Source of the DNA: Eudorina sp. 2006-703-Eu-15
Taxonomy: Eukaryota; Chlorophyta; Chlorophyceae; Chlamydomonadales; Volvocaceae
Direction: 5' to 3'
Assembly (NCBI GenBank): GCA_003117195.1
Contig: BDSI01000013.1
Location: 816,852 to 880,851, forward strand
DNA length: 64,000 nt
Part shown: one piece after another, positions 24,971-37,746 of the stretch
How positions within the stretch are numbered: position 1 is the stretch's first letter
Layout of the letters: each line of letters starts with the position of its first letter
The notes under the pieces: model-generated
Database searches by the model: none
The model's input: the letters and a program-made list of their open reading frames with translations, nothing else
What the model was told of the DNA's origin: nothing
Program-made: the position numbers and the translations under genes

Positions 24971-25991
24971 CGCAGCCTCCAATGTTCAATCGCAGCCGCG
25001 GTGGCTATTATCGAACGTTGTGCGGAGCGGCGGTCGAAGGACCGATGGACTCCCCTTCATCCCGTGTCCGTGGGGGCGTGCCAGGGGGCGCCCCGAGCAG
25101 GTGGCCTGAACTAACGGGATGGGCGGGGGGTTCATGGCGTTGGTAGGGATGTCTGGGTAGCCGCCCGCGCTTGGCTTGCCCTGCTTGGGCGCAACTTGCG
25201 TTGACGACCAGCGAGCGACGGCGGACTGCCTGGGGCAGGCGAGTGGGGGATCAGTGGTGGTGGTGGTGGTGATGGGTAACACAACCCAGACACATAGCCC
25301 AGGTGGTGGTCGTCTGTCGTTTGCGGTAGGTCGCCGTCTGTGTAGCATGCAGACAGACCCATGGGTCCTGGACGGAACGTGGATGTCGGTTGCTGCTCGG
25401 GGGGTTGCCGGCAGATTTGCTAGGGTGGAGCATTGCGACGCACGATCGACCGGAGGAGGTCCATGTGCAGGTCCATGTACATACGCGGAGACTCAGTACT
25501 CGGTGGTGGCGGTGGTGGTCGCCGTGCGTGCATACGGCGCCGCCCAGGACTGCATTGTCGCGGCTTGTGCACGAGCGTGTGTGTGCGGGGGGGGGGACCA
25601 AGCATGGAGCGTCGTCTCAGAGTTGTTGTGGGGTCCAACTTCCTAGATGGTCCTTCAACCTCTTATTATTAAGGATGTTACAGCGGACCCCGCGGGTCAT
25701 CGGTGACGGACAACGGCGACAGCCGAGGCTTCCTCACCAACCTCTACTTATGGGGTTTGCAAACGCACAATTGGGATGTACAAAATTCCTGGGACGTTAC
25801 ATGTGTACGTAATAATGTGAGATGCTGCAATGGGTATTAGGTCCCGGCACACACACCCCGTCCGACGCACCCCGTCAACACAGGTCGACAGGGGTCGACG
25901 CCCAGTCATCAGACACAGGCCGGCACCCATCCATCAAGTAGGGCCAAGCAGTAGTGCCCAATCCATCAAGTCCACGGGAACTAGCTCATCG
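24971..25991. other. Intergenic, repeat remnants
   Basis: No gene seen. Contains a (GGT)n-like stretch (25255-25272), an exact GACCCATGGGTC at 25356-25367 and one copy of a 35-bp dispersed repeat at 25673-25707. Confidence 0.6.
25673..25707 (-). repeat. 35-bp dispersed repeat, copy 1 (possible retroelement 3' end)
   Basis: Inverted copy of 37408-37442 with one mismatch in 35. On the minus strand it contains GATGACCCGCGGGGTCCGC followed by TGTAA, the algal poly(A) signal. The shared block ending at TGTAA suggests 3' ends of related transcribed elements; this is inference. Confidence 0.7.
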
Positions 25992-25999
25992 CTACCACC

Positions 26000-26399
26000 A
26001 GGGTGGCTATCTTATTTTTGGGAGTATCTACGGCCAGAGATACACCTGGCTTCGAAACGCTGAAAGTATCTGTCTATGGGGAGATATTTCCAACTGGAAA
26101 CGGCCCGAAGTATCTACAGAGGGCAGCGGACAGGGCGCAACATTGATGGAGAACTTCCACGAACCGAACCCATAAGTGCTACACCTAGTCATAGATGACT
26201 GCAGACGGCGAGAACCGACCCCGGGTGGGAGATATAGGGGACCCCATCACTCGTCCGAGTATATGTCAACGGGAAGATATCATGTCCCATTCGAGGGATC
26301 AAAGTATCTTAAACTCCATGTTTTGGCAGGCCAAAAGTATCTAAAATTTCAGAAGTTTTTCGGCCGAATAGATATTTATATCTTAAGATAGCCACCCTG
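26000..26399. mobile_element. 400-bp hAT-type MITE
   Basis: Perfect 16-bp terminal inverted repeats, CAGGGTGGCTATCTTA at both ends, flanked by an 8-bp target duplication GCTACCAC (25992-25999 and 26400-26407). CAGGG termini and 8-bp duplications are diagnostic of the hAT superfamily. It encodes no transposase. AGTATCT or AGATAT motifs recur inside in both orientations, as expected of subterminal transposase-binding sites. The intact duplication and perfect ends suggest recent insertion. Confidence 0.93.
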
Positions 26400-27158
26400 G
26401 CTACCACCAGCCGCAGACCGCCACCACCGCGTCTATCTGCGCTTACTGAGGAGCAAGGCAGGGATCCTCGCTCAGTGTGAAGCGGACACATAGTTAACTC
26501 GCGAGCTCTCTTTCCCGTTGCGGCACACGTATCCACATCCCATTACATCGTCGGCTGCCCAGGAGTAATACAACGCAACACACGCAACGGTACTCCGGCC
26601 CCATCCGACGCAATCGAGGTGAGGTGTGCGCGCGAGTAAGGGAGGGGGCTGGAGGACGGGGCGGCGGATTATTGTGCGGTGTCCATCCGTTCCCTGGCTG
26701 CTCCTGGCATATGAGCTCATCACTTCGCACCCCCCCTATCGACCGACCACCGCTAGCCGCGGTACATGCGCCAGATCGATGTGTGCGAGCTAATAATTGA
26801 GAGTACGACAATCCACCAGCGTACCCCAGCAGCCATCAAGGCAGATACCGCCGTCCAAGAGCATGTCACACGTACATAAACCAATCATATCAGTACGGTA
26901 ATCGTGAAATTATTGCTTGCACCCTATCGTACATATGGGAACGCATACGCTTTCTTTTGTGCAGGAAAACCGGCAAGTACGGTAGCAGCATCAGCAGCAG
27001 TGCACACGAGCGATCGAGTGCAGCAGTCTACTGACGTACCTACGGGGCATGATCGTGCAGTAGTAATCATTGCGGCCCGATTCATTAAGGGAGTGGCCAT
27101 CAGCTTTTCATTGACAGCCAAAAAAACATGTGCGTGCGTGCGAGCGTTGTCCATCCAT

Positions 27159-27166
<8 letters not shown>

Positions 27167-27191
<25 letters not shown>
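27167..27191. repeat. (CA)n microsatellite
   Basis: About 12 CA units preceded by CGCGCG, alternating purine-pyrimidine with Z-DNA potential. Confidence 0.9.
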
Positions 27192-28465
27192 GCGCGGGCA
27201 AGATGGCTCGGGTCAGCCATGCATGTGTTCATACGGCCATCACGCAAAAACACCGTAACCGAAACGGCCGCGGGCGGCGGCACGAGTGGTCAGCAGCCGG
27301 CCGCGCGGGATGCAGTACGGCAGCAGTAGGTGCGTGTGCTGTCGAACAACCATGCCGTCAAGCATGACGCCACGACAGCTGGGCAGTTGGCTGCGAACAA
27401 CTTTGCCGAACAGCGTAAACTAATTGAACAAAAGCGAGTCAGTGATGATACGTGCCGTGTCCATGATGAGTAGTCCCGCCGTAGTTCAATTATGATCAAC
27501 GTTCAATCAACCAAGGGACCGCAAGGCCCGGCGCGCGGCGCGTGCAGTCAACCTGCCTACTGCAATGTCGTACGGCCATCAATCCAGGACGCACGGCCGG
27601 CCGCACGTGCAAGTGCGACATCCGCTGTGAGTCGGGCCGTCGCGCATCACGTGCTTGCGTATGTGTGGCGAAATGTGAATGAGAAATCAATCGCAACCTG
27701 AGATAGATCGATGCCGCCGTGCCCTGTGCGTGAAATGCACGCCTGCCTTGCCACGCACCGACGAACACACAACATCGATGCGGTTTTAACTATAAGCAAC
27801 AGCAGCAGCAGCAGCAGCAGCCGCACTCGTACAGTATGGCACGGTTCGCTGCTCTGCTTGCTCTGATCCGCCGCTTGCGTGCGACAAAATAAAATGATGA
27901 AAAGTGGGATGACAAATATTGCTTAGAAACACAGCGACCCAATGCATACGTGTATGTATGGATGCATACCGACGCCGCCAGTGCCGAAACCCCAACCCGA
28001 AACCCCATAAACCTAGAGTAGACTGCGGCGACTGTGGTATGTCCGCCGGACTGCTCCAGGGCGGCAGTAAGGCACGAATCCAGGGGAGAAAAAGAACATC
28101 GTTTCTCGCAAACCCCTATCGATCCCCGGCGGTCGCGCACACGAGCAACGGAAGGGCCCCGCAGGAGTGTCTCCGGCGGGGCAGCTGGGCATCGATGACC
28201 CCGTACGCATCCGGATCCGCTCAAGCAAGCGAAGTCCATACATCTACGTAAATCCATCATCAACCAACCCATCCAACCCTGGAAACATGACATATGCACA
28301 CGCATGACCGCCAATCAAGTGTGTGCAGCCCGCCAGCTACACACTTACTTGAGATTGCTTGCACGAAGTACAGCAACGGTACATACGTACAGCAGGACGT
28401 AGGACGTAGCAGCGCCGGGCGACAAGCAAGCCGACTTGCCGAGACACGACGATGTAAGTGAAATG

Positions 28466-28489
28466 CATTCATTCATTCATTCATTCATT
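28466..28489. repeat. (ATTC)n microsatellite
   Basis: Six ATTC units in tandem. Confidence 0.9.
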
Positions 28490-29027
28490 TGCGCGTGCTT
28501 GCTTGTGCGTGCGTGCCGGCGTGTGCGTGGCAGGCTCCCCTCCACACATCAAGCTGATGAGGGACATCATCATGAACCGCCCCGCCCAACACATGTATGG
28601 ATATTAATGTATGGTTATTAATTGGAGGAGGAATTGTATGACCAAAACCAGTGGCTGGGTCGTTCAGTCGCCCATCCACCCGCCTCCAGCCCCAAAACCA
28701 GCGTGCTGGGTATGCATGTACAAGGCACGAAATACATATCTTAAGGCGTCCGGATGCTTCTATGATGTATGATCTATCCGCACCGAACGTCGGTCTTGCT
28801 CGCCGTGCCGGACTCCGCCTCCCTCCCGCCCTCCCTGTGTGTGTGCGGGCCCCAACCTCCCTCTAAAGTGCGGCAAAGTCTGCCGTCCACACGCCACGCG
28901 CAGACACTACTATCAGGGTGTACCCAATCCAAGCGCCCCAGCGCACACCGACGATCGAACCCGCCGGGCTGACTTGCTGAGTACCAATCCAGCAAGGCAA
29001 GGTGTGAGCCCTTCACATCACATCACA

Positions 29028-32000
29028 TCACATCAAGGCGCACCCAGGTGTGCACCCCGCCAGCAGGCCCCGCGGGCCGCCGCCGCCGCCGGGTCCCGCC
29101 GCCTCCTCGGCGCCGCGCAGCAGCCGGCGGAGCTCCTCCACGACCTCCTCCATGGGGGGCCGCTGCACAGGGTCGTCGTGCCAGCAGGCCTCGATGAGGG
29201 CCCAGGCGGCGTCGGGAATGGCGGAATGGCGGGCAGGCCGGAAACCCCGGCACACCTGGCGGATGGATAGATGGATAGATAAATAGATAGGTAGGTAGGT
29301 AGGTAGGTAGGGCGGCATGGCGACATTGCGAGCAGCAGAGGGGATGGGACCGAGGTCGCGGGCGGGTGGCGCATGAAGAGCAGTCGGTTATCGGTTTGGC
29401 GCTCCTTTGCGCTTTCGCTTCGTGTCTTTCTTGATATTTGAAATAGATAGGGGGCGGGGGACGGTGCCCGGCTGATCAACTCGCCTTCAACACATAGTCC
29501 TCAGGCTTATGAATGCCTTCGTTGGCGCCCTTCTGGGTGTTCATGTAGGAGACCAGCAGCAGCTCACGCGCCAGCAGCTCGTACATCAGTACGGCGAAGC
29601 TGAACACGTCCGCCTTCTCGTTGTACGGCAGTTTGCAGTACACCTCTGCAAACATGAATGCACGGAACGGGAAATCACAGTAACGAACACGCCAGCGGAC
29701 GACGGATCTATCTGCGGTAGTTGCACATTGTACGTGCACGACAGCCTTACTTGTCAGCCAGCAAGTGTTGAAATACAGTTGCATGTGTAATCACAACGTA
29801 CGTACGTCGGCAACTGCATGTTTGGGCCAGCCCAGCCCAGCTTAACATTTCGTCCAGCCAGCCCGGCCCAGCCGAGCTTAGCCGACCTTAAATGGGCCCC
29901 CTTCCGTCCTCACGGGCCCTTACCTGGCGCCATGTACATGCAAGAGCCGGCGCGGCCTGCAGTGAACAGCACAAGGTGGGCCAGGCAGCAGGCAGGAGGG
30001 CAGGGCCACGCAGGGTCAATCCACGGTATCTGAGGACGGGGGGACGCGGGGACATACAGCGGAGCTCAGAACGTGTACCCTGCGGTCGCCGAACGACCCG
30101 ATCGATACTGTGGCGGGCCGGCCCGTTGACTTCCTCGCTCGCGGCGTGCCGATCGGCGGCAGCTCCTCATCACGGGCTTGATGTGCAGCACCGACGCAGA
30201 AGCGGCTGTCATGGAAGGGCTGTGCTCACGTAATTGCTGTCGTCGTGATCTAGGCGCATGAGTGGCTTGCTTGCCCGGATCAAATCAGATCCCACTCCCG
30301 CCTCCAGCCACCCGGCAGGCAGACAGACTTGCTTGTGCGGCGCTCACCCGTCAGTCCGTACACCCATTCCATGGAGCTTGCCCTCAGCTGGCGCAGCTCT
30401 GGCTGCTGGAGTTGCTTAAGCACACTGCTCGTTCGCCGTACACCTCCCGGGAGCAGCAGCTCCTCCAACGCCACCGGCTGCAGCAGCGTCGGATCCCTGC
30501 GCGCGGTTTATGAAACATGCGCACACGACCCTTATTTCACGGTTTCGGCGGTAGCATTACATCAATTGTTGACAAGACACCAAGACACAAGCTAACGTTG
30601 TAACAATATTCAATTATGCGCCCATACATATTAAGGCAGACTCAAGCGCGTAAAACAAAACGAGCTTGCAACTCAATGAATCATTAGGTTATGAGAAAAC
30701 TAAAAATTGTTGAAAATTGGAGGTAAACGAAAGGAAACCACGGCTACCTTTGAAAATGTCGAGAGCGTCCTCGGCTGACAGCTACAGACAGCTACAGGTT
30801 AGCCGTACGGTTGCGAGCGGGACTCGGTGACCAGGTTCGCCTCCTTCCACGGAAGCAAGCACAAGCCCACTTTCCTGCTCACTCACAGGTCCCCAAGCCC
30901 ATCTCCGTGAAAAACAGGCGGTAAGGCATCTACGTACCCACGAAAACTGAATACCCTCGAATCCCCCTCCCCGTCGCTACAAGCCTCTGCAATGCCCCGG
31001 GCGTGTGCGGTACATGTTGGATGTTTCCGCACATGCACATGGGCATCCGCACTTCCGCACGCACTCACGTGAGTTCGCCCTTCCGCGAAGTCATAGCCCG
31101 TGGATTGGGTGCCGAAGGCCGTGTACCAGCGTCCCACCCAACGCCGTCGGCCCCCGCCACCGGCTCTATCTCCGAGTGAACCTCCGCATCTGTGGTCAGG
31201 CCGCTGCTGCCGGGGCGCTTCCCGACGCTATCGGCGCCGCTCACTGTCACGCGTCTTGCAACGCTGCTGCCGCGGCCGAATGGGTCTGATAGGGACCGCG
31301 CGCCACCTGCAGCGGGTGCTGTCGAATCGTAGGGCGCTGCTGCTGCTGCTCGAGCTGGACTGCTGAGGTCACCCAGATTCGACCGCCGTTGCTGTAGCGG
31401 CTGTAGTGGCTGAAGCTGCTGCTGCTTTTGCTGGCTGTTATGTTGCTGTAGCTCCAGGGCCCCCGTGGGCAGCGCGGCGGCCGACTTCGACGACTGCGAC
31501 GATTGCGGCGGCGGCGGCGACAGCAGGTGCGGGACGGAAGGGGCCTGCTGCTGCTGCTGCTGCTGGGTTCGGGCGAGGCTGGGCGTTAGGTGCTGCAGGT
31601 TTCGGAGCCCTCCTCCGCCTCGTCCTGGAGACATGCTGCTGATGGCGGCTGAGCTGGCCGACGAGAGCCGACCCTTGGTATAAGGCGAGCGCGCCACTGC
31701 TGCTAATGCAGGACTGCGCGAGCGCCCGATGGCCGGCTGCGGCTCGAAGGGCGCTGCTGATTCGGCCTGCCGCTTCCAGCCCATCAGCTGATGAGCGGAT
31801 GCCGCAAAGCGGCTGCCGCCGCGACCGCTGACGTCGTCCACAACAACGCTGGCGGCGGCGGGGCCATCAAGCCCGTCGCCGAGCAGCACGGCAGGGGCGA
31901 CGATGACGGAGATTGCACCTGCGCCGAAGCTCCTCGCTTTCTCCACCGCTTTCGTTGCTGCTTTTGCTGCTTCAGCGATTGGTTCTGCTCCTGGTGTGGG

Positions 32001-35000
32001 GAGATGCCGGCGGCTGTGGTAAGAATGTTAGCATGCTTGATGAGCGGGCTTGGACCCGGCAGCAGCAGGGATTCGCATGTGGTGGTAGGGCGCAGATCGA
32101 CATCGCCAGTGGTGGTGTGCTGCTGGGTATGTAGCGGTATGCTGGGTGAGCCGCGGCCGCGTGAGGAGCGGTGAGGGAGTGCGCTGCAGCAGGTGTGGCG
32201 CACGCATGCGGCCAGCCGGCCGCTGGGCACGGCATCGATCCCGGTGGCTGACATTCCTCTTGATGGCAGCTAGCGAGGCCGGACAAGCACGTCTGCCTCA
32301 CGGAAGAGTCAGGCAGGTAGCTAAGGGCGACAGCAAGCGTCGCTACACGCACAATGCAGTTCGGCATACAGCTAGGCATTGTCGGAAAGGCGCCAGCCAT
32401 ACAAAAAATTCGTACATGCGGCGACGAACGGAGGCAATATATACGTGCGGTCTCGCGTGCAGCGCCAGCTAATCAGCTAGCTCCCAAATATGTTCGTGCT
32501 TTGTTGTGCTGTATGAATGAACGTAGCGCAGTGCGGCTTCTCTGTCACGCCCCGATGGGTTTCCGGACGATCGCCTGTCGTACAGCCACCAGTACGTCAT
32601 AACCGACCAAACGGGACCAACCACCAACGGTGCCTGACATCTCGCCATGATTTATTGCTGGGCTGTGCGGATCACACCGCTGGCCGAGGTCAGCTGGATG
32701 TCGCGATGCGGAGTCGCGCGCGACATACATAATCCCACGCACCGTAGCCCTACTAGGTATCTGCGCCCAATGCGGATCGATGTCGTACGTACGGTACTCA
32801 CCGGCGGCGGCGCTGGAGTCCCCGCCGTCGTCCAGACCCATGCCCGCGGCGGCGGCGGCGGGGCGGAACACTTCTGGTGGGTCCAGACTGCGGTTCGGCG
32901 GCGGCGGCGCCGGCGGCGACGCCCCGGATGGGTCTGGTGCTGGCTGCTGGGGTTTGGGTGCTGCTGCGGAGGGCTGGTCAGGCAGCAGCAGACCCGTTGG
33001 GGGCGGCGTGGGCTGGGCGACCTCAGGGCCGTCGGCCTCCGCGAAAGCGGTCCTGTTACGCCCACGCAGGGAGCCAGGGACGTTTAATCAAATGATGAGA
33101 CCAGCAGGTACGTGGGGGTGCGGTAGTAAAACGAACCCACCTAACTACGTCGACAACCCACTACATGCTTGGCCCAAGCAGGTACAACTGATTCGCCGCC
33201 ACGGGCGTGCGTGGTGAATCAAGCGGGCACGCAGGATCATCATATCTATCTTGAATTTCTGGATAGGTGTGGCTATAGCTGTGTGACCCGCCGAATCAAG
33301 CAACCATTCAAAGCGCGGTAGGTCCATCCGTGGAAACTCGCCGCCGCCGGCAGCCGCAGCCGCAGCCTCGCCCGCTCGCCCGCCGGCGGACAAATACGTA
33401 GCCCCCGACCGGAGAGCAATCCCAACTCCTGCCGGCTGCCGCCATCCCATTGCCCGATCACACACGCGCGTAAGCTCACTGCAGGACGGGGGGGGGGCGG
33501 GCTCACTTCGCAGCTTCCCCCTGTCCGGCACGCCCGCCGCGTGTCAGGAGCTCGGGACCCTTACCTCGGCCGCCGCTCGTCGTACGACTCCTGGGACGAT
33601 GTGGCCGCCGTCGCAGGCCACGGCGCCGCCACCGCCGCCCGCGCCGCCGCCTGTTGCTCCTCACGGCCCGCCGCTTGCGCTGGCGCCGCCAGTACGGCAC
33701 CGGCGGCGGGGAGGGAGGGGTCGCCCAACTTGGTCAGGAGGATGCTGCTCAGGGTATAAAAGGGCGAGCCGTCGCCACCGTCCTCGCCGCCGCCGCCCCC
33801 ATCCCGACCGGAGGCTGCTTGCCGACGGTTGCTGCAGTCGCTGCTGGTCGCAGCGGCGCCGATGGCGGTGAGGCTGCTGCCGGCGGCGGCCAGTTGGCTG
33901 GCGGCCGCTGCTGTGGTCCCGCCGGGCGGGTAGGGCCCGCGGCTGAGCTTGGCGTGCATGCTGCGCGTGCTGAGCCCCGTGGACTTTCGGCGCAGCAGCA
34001 CCGAGCGGTCTTGCTCCAGAGTCTGCAAATAAAAGACCGGTGGAGCGGATGGATGGATTCTTTGTTAAATATCGTCATCGAAGTAAACGAACCAGTGACA
34101 TGACGCCTCCAGCTATGTATGGGCCACACGCAGATGTATGGGAGGCTCACACACGCATATGGGAGATGGGGAGTTGATGGTATTGATCGATCGGTCGCAG
34201 CGACAGCGCGGCACGCACGCACCAGACCTCCATCCATCCCCAACCGAGTCTGGGCCGTTTTCCTTTTTACGGTATCCCCCACCGTGCCTGCTTGGACCCA
34301 CCCACCACCCCACCCACGCACCACGTGCAGACCCAGATCAGCCAGCTTGGCCACCAGCCGCGCCTTGCCGCCCCTGCTGCCGCCCTCGCCGGCGGCGGGG
34401 CCCGCCACCCGCTTCAGCAGCACGTTCTCGTGTTTGATGTCCCGATGGATGACGGGCGGGCTGCGGGTGTGCAGGTGGGCCAGCGCAGCCGCAATCTGCG
34501 GGCACGGCAACACGCCCGCCCGTCCGTCCGTCACGCATGGTGGCTTGGTGGGTGCAGTCACCTCTCGCTCGCCGTTGAGGATGGCGCGAGAGACCGCCGC
34601 ACCAGCTCAGGCGGCAGCCGGCGGGTACCGTAGCTGGAGTGCGTGGGAAATGATGGTTGTCTGGAGGTCCGTCCCGCCAGTAACGAAGCCGGCAGGGTGT
34701 GCCAAGCCGCCCGCCCGCCCATGCAGGTTGGGTGTGCTAGTTGGCATGCCGTGTAAGGAATCCGTCCTAGGCGTCGCTCGCCCTTGTACGGCGACGAATT
34801 GTATGGCGGAGACGACGGCACGGCGGGCAGCGACTGGCGGCACCGGCCGTACATTTTATTTACCCGCAGAATAATCATGTATGTGGAGGTGATGACTCTG
34901 CTGTATGTCGCGTCCGAAAGCAGGGCAGGCAGCGAGGTGCCGAGCATGAACACATGACCTTGCCGTGCAAGCTCATCACGCACACACGCGCGCACCTGGG

Positions 35001-36043
35001 TGAGCCACCCGTACGCCTGCACGTCGGTGTAGACGCGGCTGGACCCGGACATCGTGGTGACGATGAGGGACTTGGTGGTGAACGTCTGTGTGTATGTGCG
35101 TGTTTGGGATGCATGCGAGGCACTTTTTCTGTTAGTTCCCATGCGCACACACACATACACACATACTGAAACTGTTCCTGAGGAGGTGTTTGGCAGTCGA
35201 AACCTGGCCACAGAGCGAGGGTATTAGCAGTTTGCCTAAGGACCAGTCGCGTGCACCGGGGGGGGGGCCACCCGCGCTGACCGGGAAAAACGATTAGCTA
35301 TGTGTGGAAGTGCGGGCCCACTCATCTACTAGAATATAAAATAAATGGTGACAAAATATATTTGCACCAATTGGGTAGGATTCCACAGGATTCCAACAGT
35401 AGTGCCTACGAGCTATCTGGGCCCGTCAGGGCCCATTGGAACACCCGGTCGGGAATCGGGTCCACCTTAAAACGGTTACTAGTATTTTAAGGGCGGATTA
35501 GTATGTATGTTGTCGAAGAACCGAGCGTACCCGTATCCTGAATAGGACATTTCGGCAATGCCGCCCGTGCTTTCATAGTGAAGGACAGCTTCCCGCCCTC
35601 GTCCGCACCTCACAGAGCTCCAACACAATGCCCCAGCGCCAATCGCCCGCGTCTTGCAAACCTTGAAACTTTGCAGGAATGCGGACGATTCCAACGCAAT
35701 CGACGAGGTTTCTGCGGCGTGCATACATGCCAGCTATCACTTCCGGCATAGTACCGCAAAGGACCATGCTGCCTTTCGAAAAGCTCTTGATCAAAACTTA
35801 CTCGTGTGGATTCTCCTTATAGCACGCTGCTTCTCTGAGGAGCATTTTCACGCACTCCGGTGCGCGAGATGGCTTCTCCTCAAGCACCTTGAGCGCGACC
35901 GGAGCTCCTTTGTACGTAGCAGAGTACACAGATGCAAACCCTCCACGACCTAAGAGTTTCCTAACGACGAGATCTCCAGCGTCGAGAACATTCAGCAAGG
36001 CGCTCAGTTGCGTTTCCGGTACGCCAGGTAGCCCCATGATCAA
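29028..36043 (-). CDS. TKL-like protein kinase with a giant activation-segment insert
   Basis: Eleven exons in continuous phase: 36043-35802, 35768-35609, 35085-34996, 34495-34322, 34022-33565, 33052-32802, 31990-31069, 30496-30348, 29956-29924, 29645-29485, 29255-29028; about 955 residues. Kinase features: glycine loop GRGGFASVY (32-40), VALK lysine 52, helix C glutamate 71, hinge IVLELCE, catalytic IHRDIKHENVLLK (Asp about 183), metal motif DLG in place of DFG (218-220), then MYMAPE ending near 827, DVFSFAVLMYELL and C-lobe IEACWHDDPVQRPPMEEVV. About 600 residues, mostly low-complexity Ala/Ser/Pro/Gln, separate DLG from APE, where kinases usually have 20-35. All catalytic residues are present, so activity is plausible. 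The intron after 29485 has a GC donor (gcgagt). The kinase domain is plant RLK/Raf-like by its APE-DVFSF and RPPMEE motifs. Targets unknown. Confidence 0.9.
29262..29311. repeat. (GATAGATG)/(GTAG)n repeat in a kinase intron
   Basis: Tetranucleotide repeat just upstream, in the gene direction, of the last kinase exon; on the gene strand it supplies the pyrimidine-rich tract (CTACC/CTATC) before the acceptor. Confidence 0.85.
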
Positions 36044-37407
36044 ACGATGAAGCTTTGTTGGATATAAATAGACAGCAGTTTTTAGTGAGTTAATACATTA
36101 GCTAGGGACCGCACGTACCTTTTAGGAAATCAGAAGCGAAGCACAGTGCCGTACACCTACGCGCTGCTGACAGTTGTCCCGTGGTGTTGCCCCGTGGTGT
36201 TGCCCCTTGGTGTTGCTTCGCCGATCTTGATAAATTGAGGTTCGCGTCCAGCAAGTCTTCGGCCAGAAAGTATCTCTCAGTTGACGAGAAATGTCTTATG
36301 TTACAGTGAAAGATCTAACCTGTCTAATCCAGCGCAATCGTTCATCATGTTCGTCCTCACGTGCGTACGCGAGCATGCACGTGCGGGCCGCTGATCCAGC
36401 CGCGAGTGCCGTCTCGCTCGGCGGCTACGTGGGTAGGAACGCGCGAACGAACGGTAAAATCTCTCGGTCCTGGTGAACCGTTCCAACAACTCAATAACTT
36501 TGTTTTCGCATTTAGACCTTCCCTACGCTGTTACAGTTGCAAATGAAACGTTGGCGTGCGTGCGGTCATCAACTGCGAGCGAGCGAGCGAGGCGGCCATG
36601 GCCACGATCCGTCATTTATTCATTTATGAGGTTATAACATGTAGTAAATCAATTACGTGGATTTGTGCGAAGTGGACTCCGAATCGGGGCCTAAGGGGGC
36701 CGTGTCTGATCGAAATTGAAGGATTTTTACGCAAAGCCTTTCACACATCGTTTTTCTATGATTCACAATACGAAATTAGCTTGATTATATTTGCATAACT
36801 TACGCTACGGACACCGTGCATACTTTTGGGACAAGTTGCAGCGATGCATGTATACGGTACGGTAGGTCAGGACGGACGGAGGCTTCAGGCATGTTGGGAG
36901 CGCGCTTGTCTCATTCATGAGCTTATGCAACTAAAATTCCGACGGCGTGCGCGGTTGGGCGATCAAGTAATGTCTCGATCGGTACCGTTAGCCGAAGCCC
37001 TGTGGGCGCTGAGTAGTTATGCGTCGCGGGTGGACGGGGCGACTGTGCGCTCTACGGACTATTCCCGCCCTTGATAGGGTTGGGAATTTTTATCGACCCG
37101 GTGGGACCGCACGGGCAGGCAGGCCCCTGATTGTGGCTCGCGAGCCCCCGTTGCCCTCCAAGTCTACGGGCCACCGCCGGAGACGTGAGCCGCCCTTGGC
37201 TGGAGTGGTGGTTCGTAAATAGGGGCGCCCTGGTGGTTAACTCCCCCTGAGCGGGCTTTACCCCTGGCTGTGGTTGGTTTTCAGGAACACGGGGTGTTCC
37301 CTGGCAGAGTGGGCACGGGGAGTGTTTCGGTGCACTTGTGGAGCCTGTCCGATGCGCCATGGTGGCGCAGTTTCGTTTATGCAGTGTATGGTGAGGAAGT
37401 TTTGGCT

Positions 37408-37442
37408 GTCACCGATGACCCGCGGGGTCCGCTGTAATATCC
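37408..37442 (+). repeat. 35-bp dispersed repeat, copy 2
   Basis: Matches the minus strand of 25673-25707 at 34 of 35 positions. It ends at TGTAA (37433-37437) followed by AT-rich sequence (ATATCCGTAATAAA). The preceding 350 bp may be the body of an element, but no coding region was found. Confidence 0.7.
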
Positions 37443-37495
37443 GTAATAAACAGCAAGAGGGACAGCGTCGTTATCGCGGTTGGGAAGAGCAATGC

Positions 37496-37529
37496 TACAA
37501 GGGGGACCAACAACCAAGTTGATCGCTCG
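37496..37529 (+). repeat. 34-bp direct repeat, left copy
   Basis: Identical to 37713-37746 (starts TACAAGGGGGACCAACAACC). The two copies lie 217 bp apart; a shorter ATCATAGTTAG repeat follows each block at 37693 and 37751. Confidence 0.9.
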
Positions 37530-37712
37530 CCGTACAGGCGCGGACGGACTGTTCATCCTACCCCAGGGGCACGCCGTGCATTACGCACGGAAACATATGC
37601 ATCCAAAGCAACAGGCCAGAAAGGTGAGCAAGCAACGTCGGACAGGGGCACCACCCGCCCCGGCGAGGCACAACCCGGGCGGCGAGTCAACATCATAGTT
37701 AGGACGCACGGT

Positions 37713-37746
37713 TACAAGGGGGACCAACAACCAAGTTGATCGCTCG
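37713..37746 (+). repeat. 34-bp direct repeat, right copy
   Basis: Exact copy of 37496-37529. Together they may bound a tandem duplication or a small element. Confidence 0.9.

Larger units (their letters stand above)
26408..29027. other. Gene-poor spacer with simple repeats
   Basis: About 2.6 kb with no supported gene. It contains (CA)n at 27167-27191, (AGC)n at 27800-27820, (ATTC)n at 28466-28489 and (CACAT)n at 29017-29036. The 3' UTR of the kinase should fall in its right part; no clear TGTAA was found on that strand. Confidence 0.6.
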
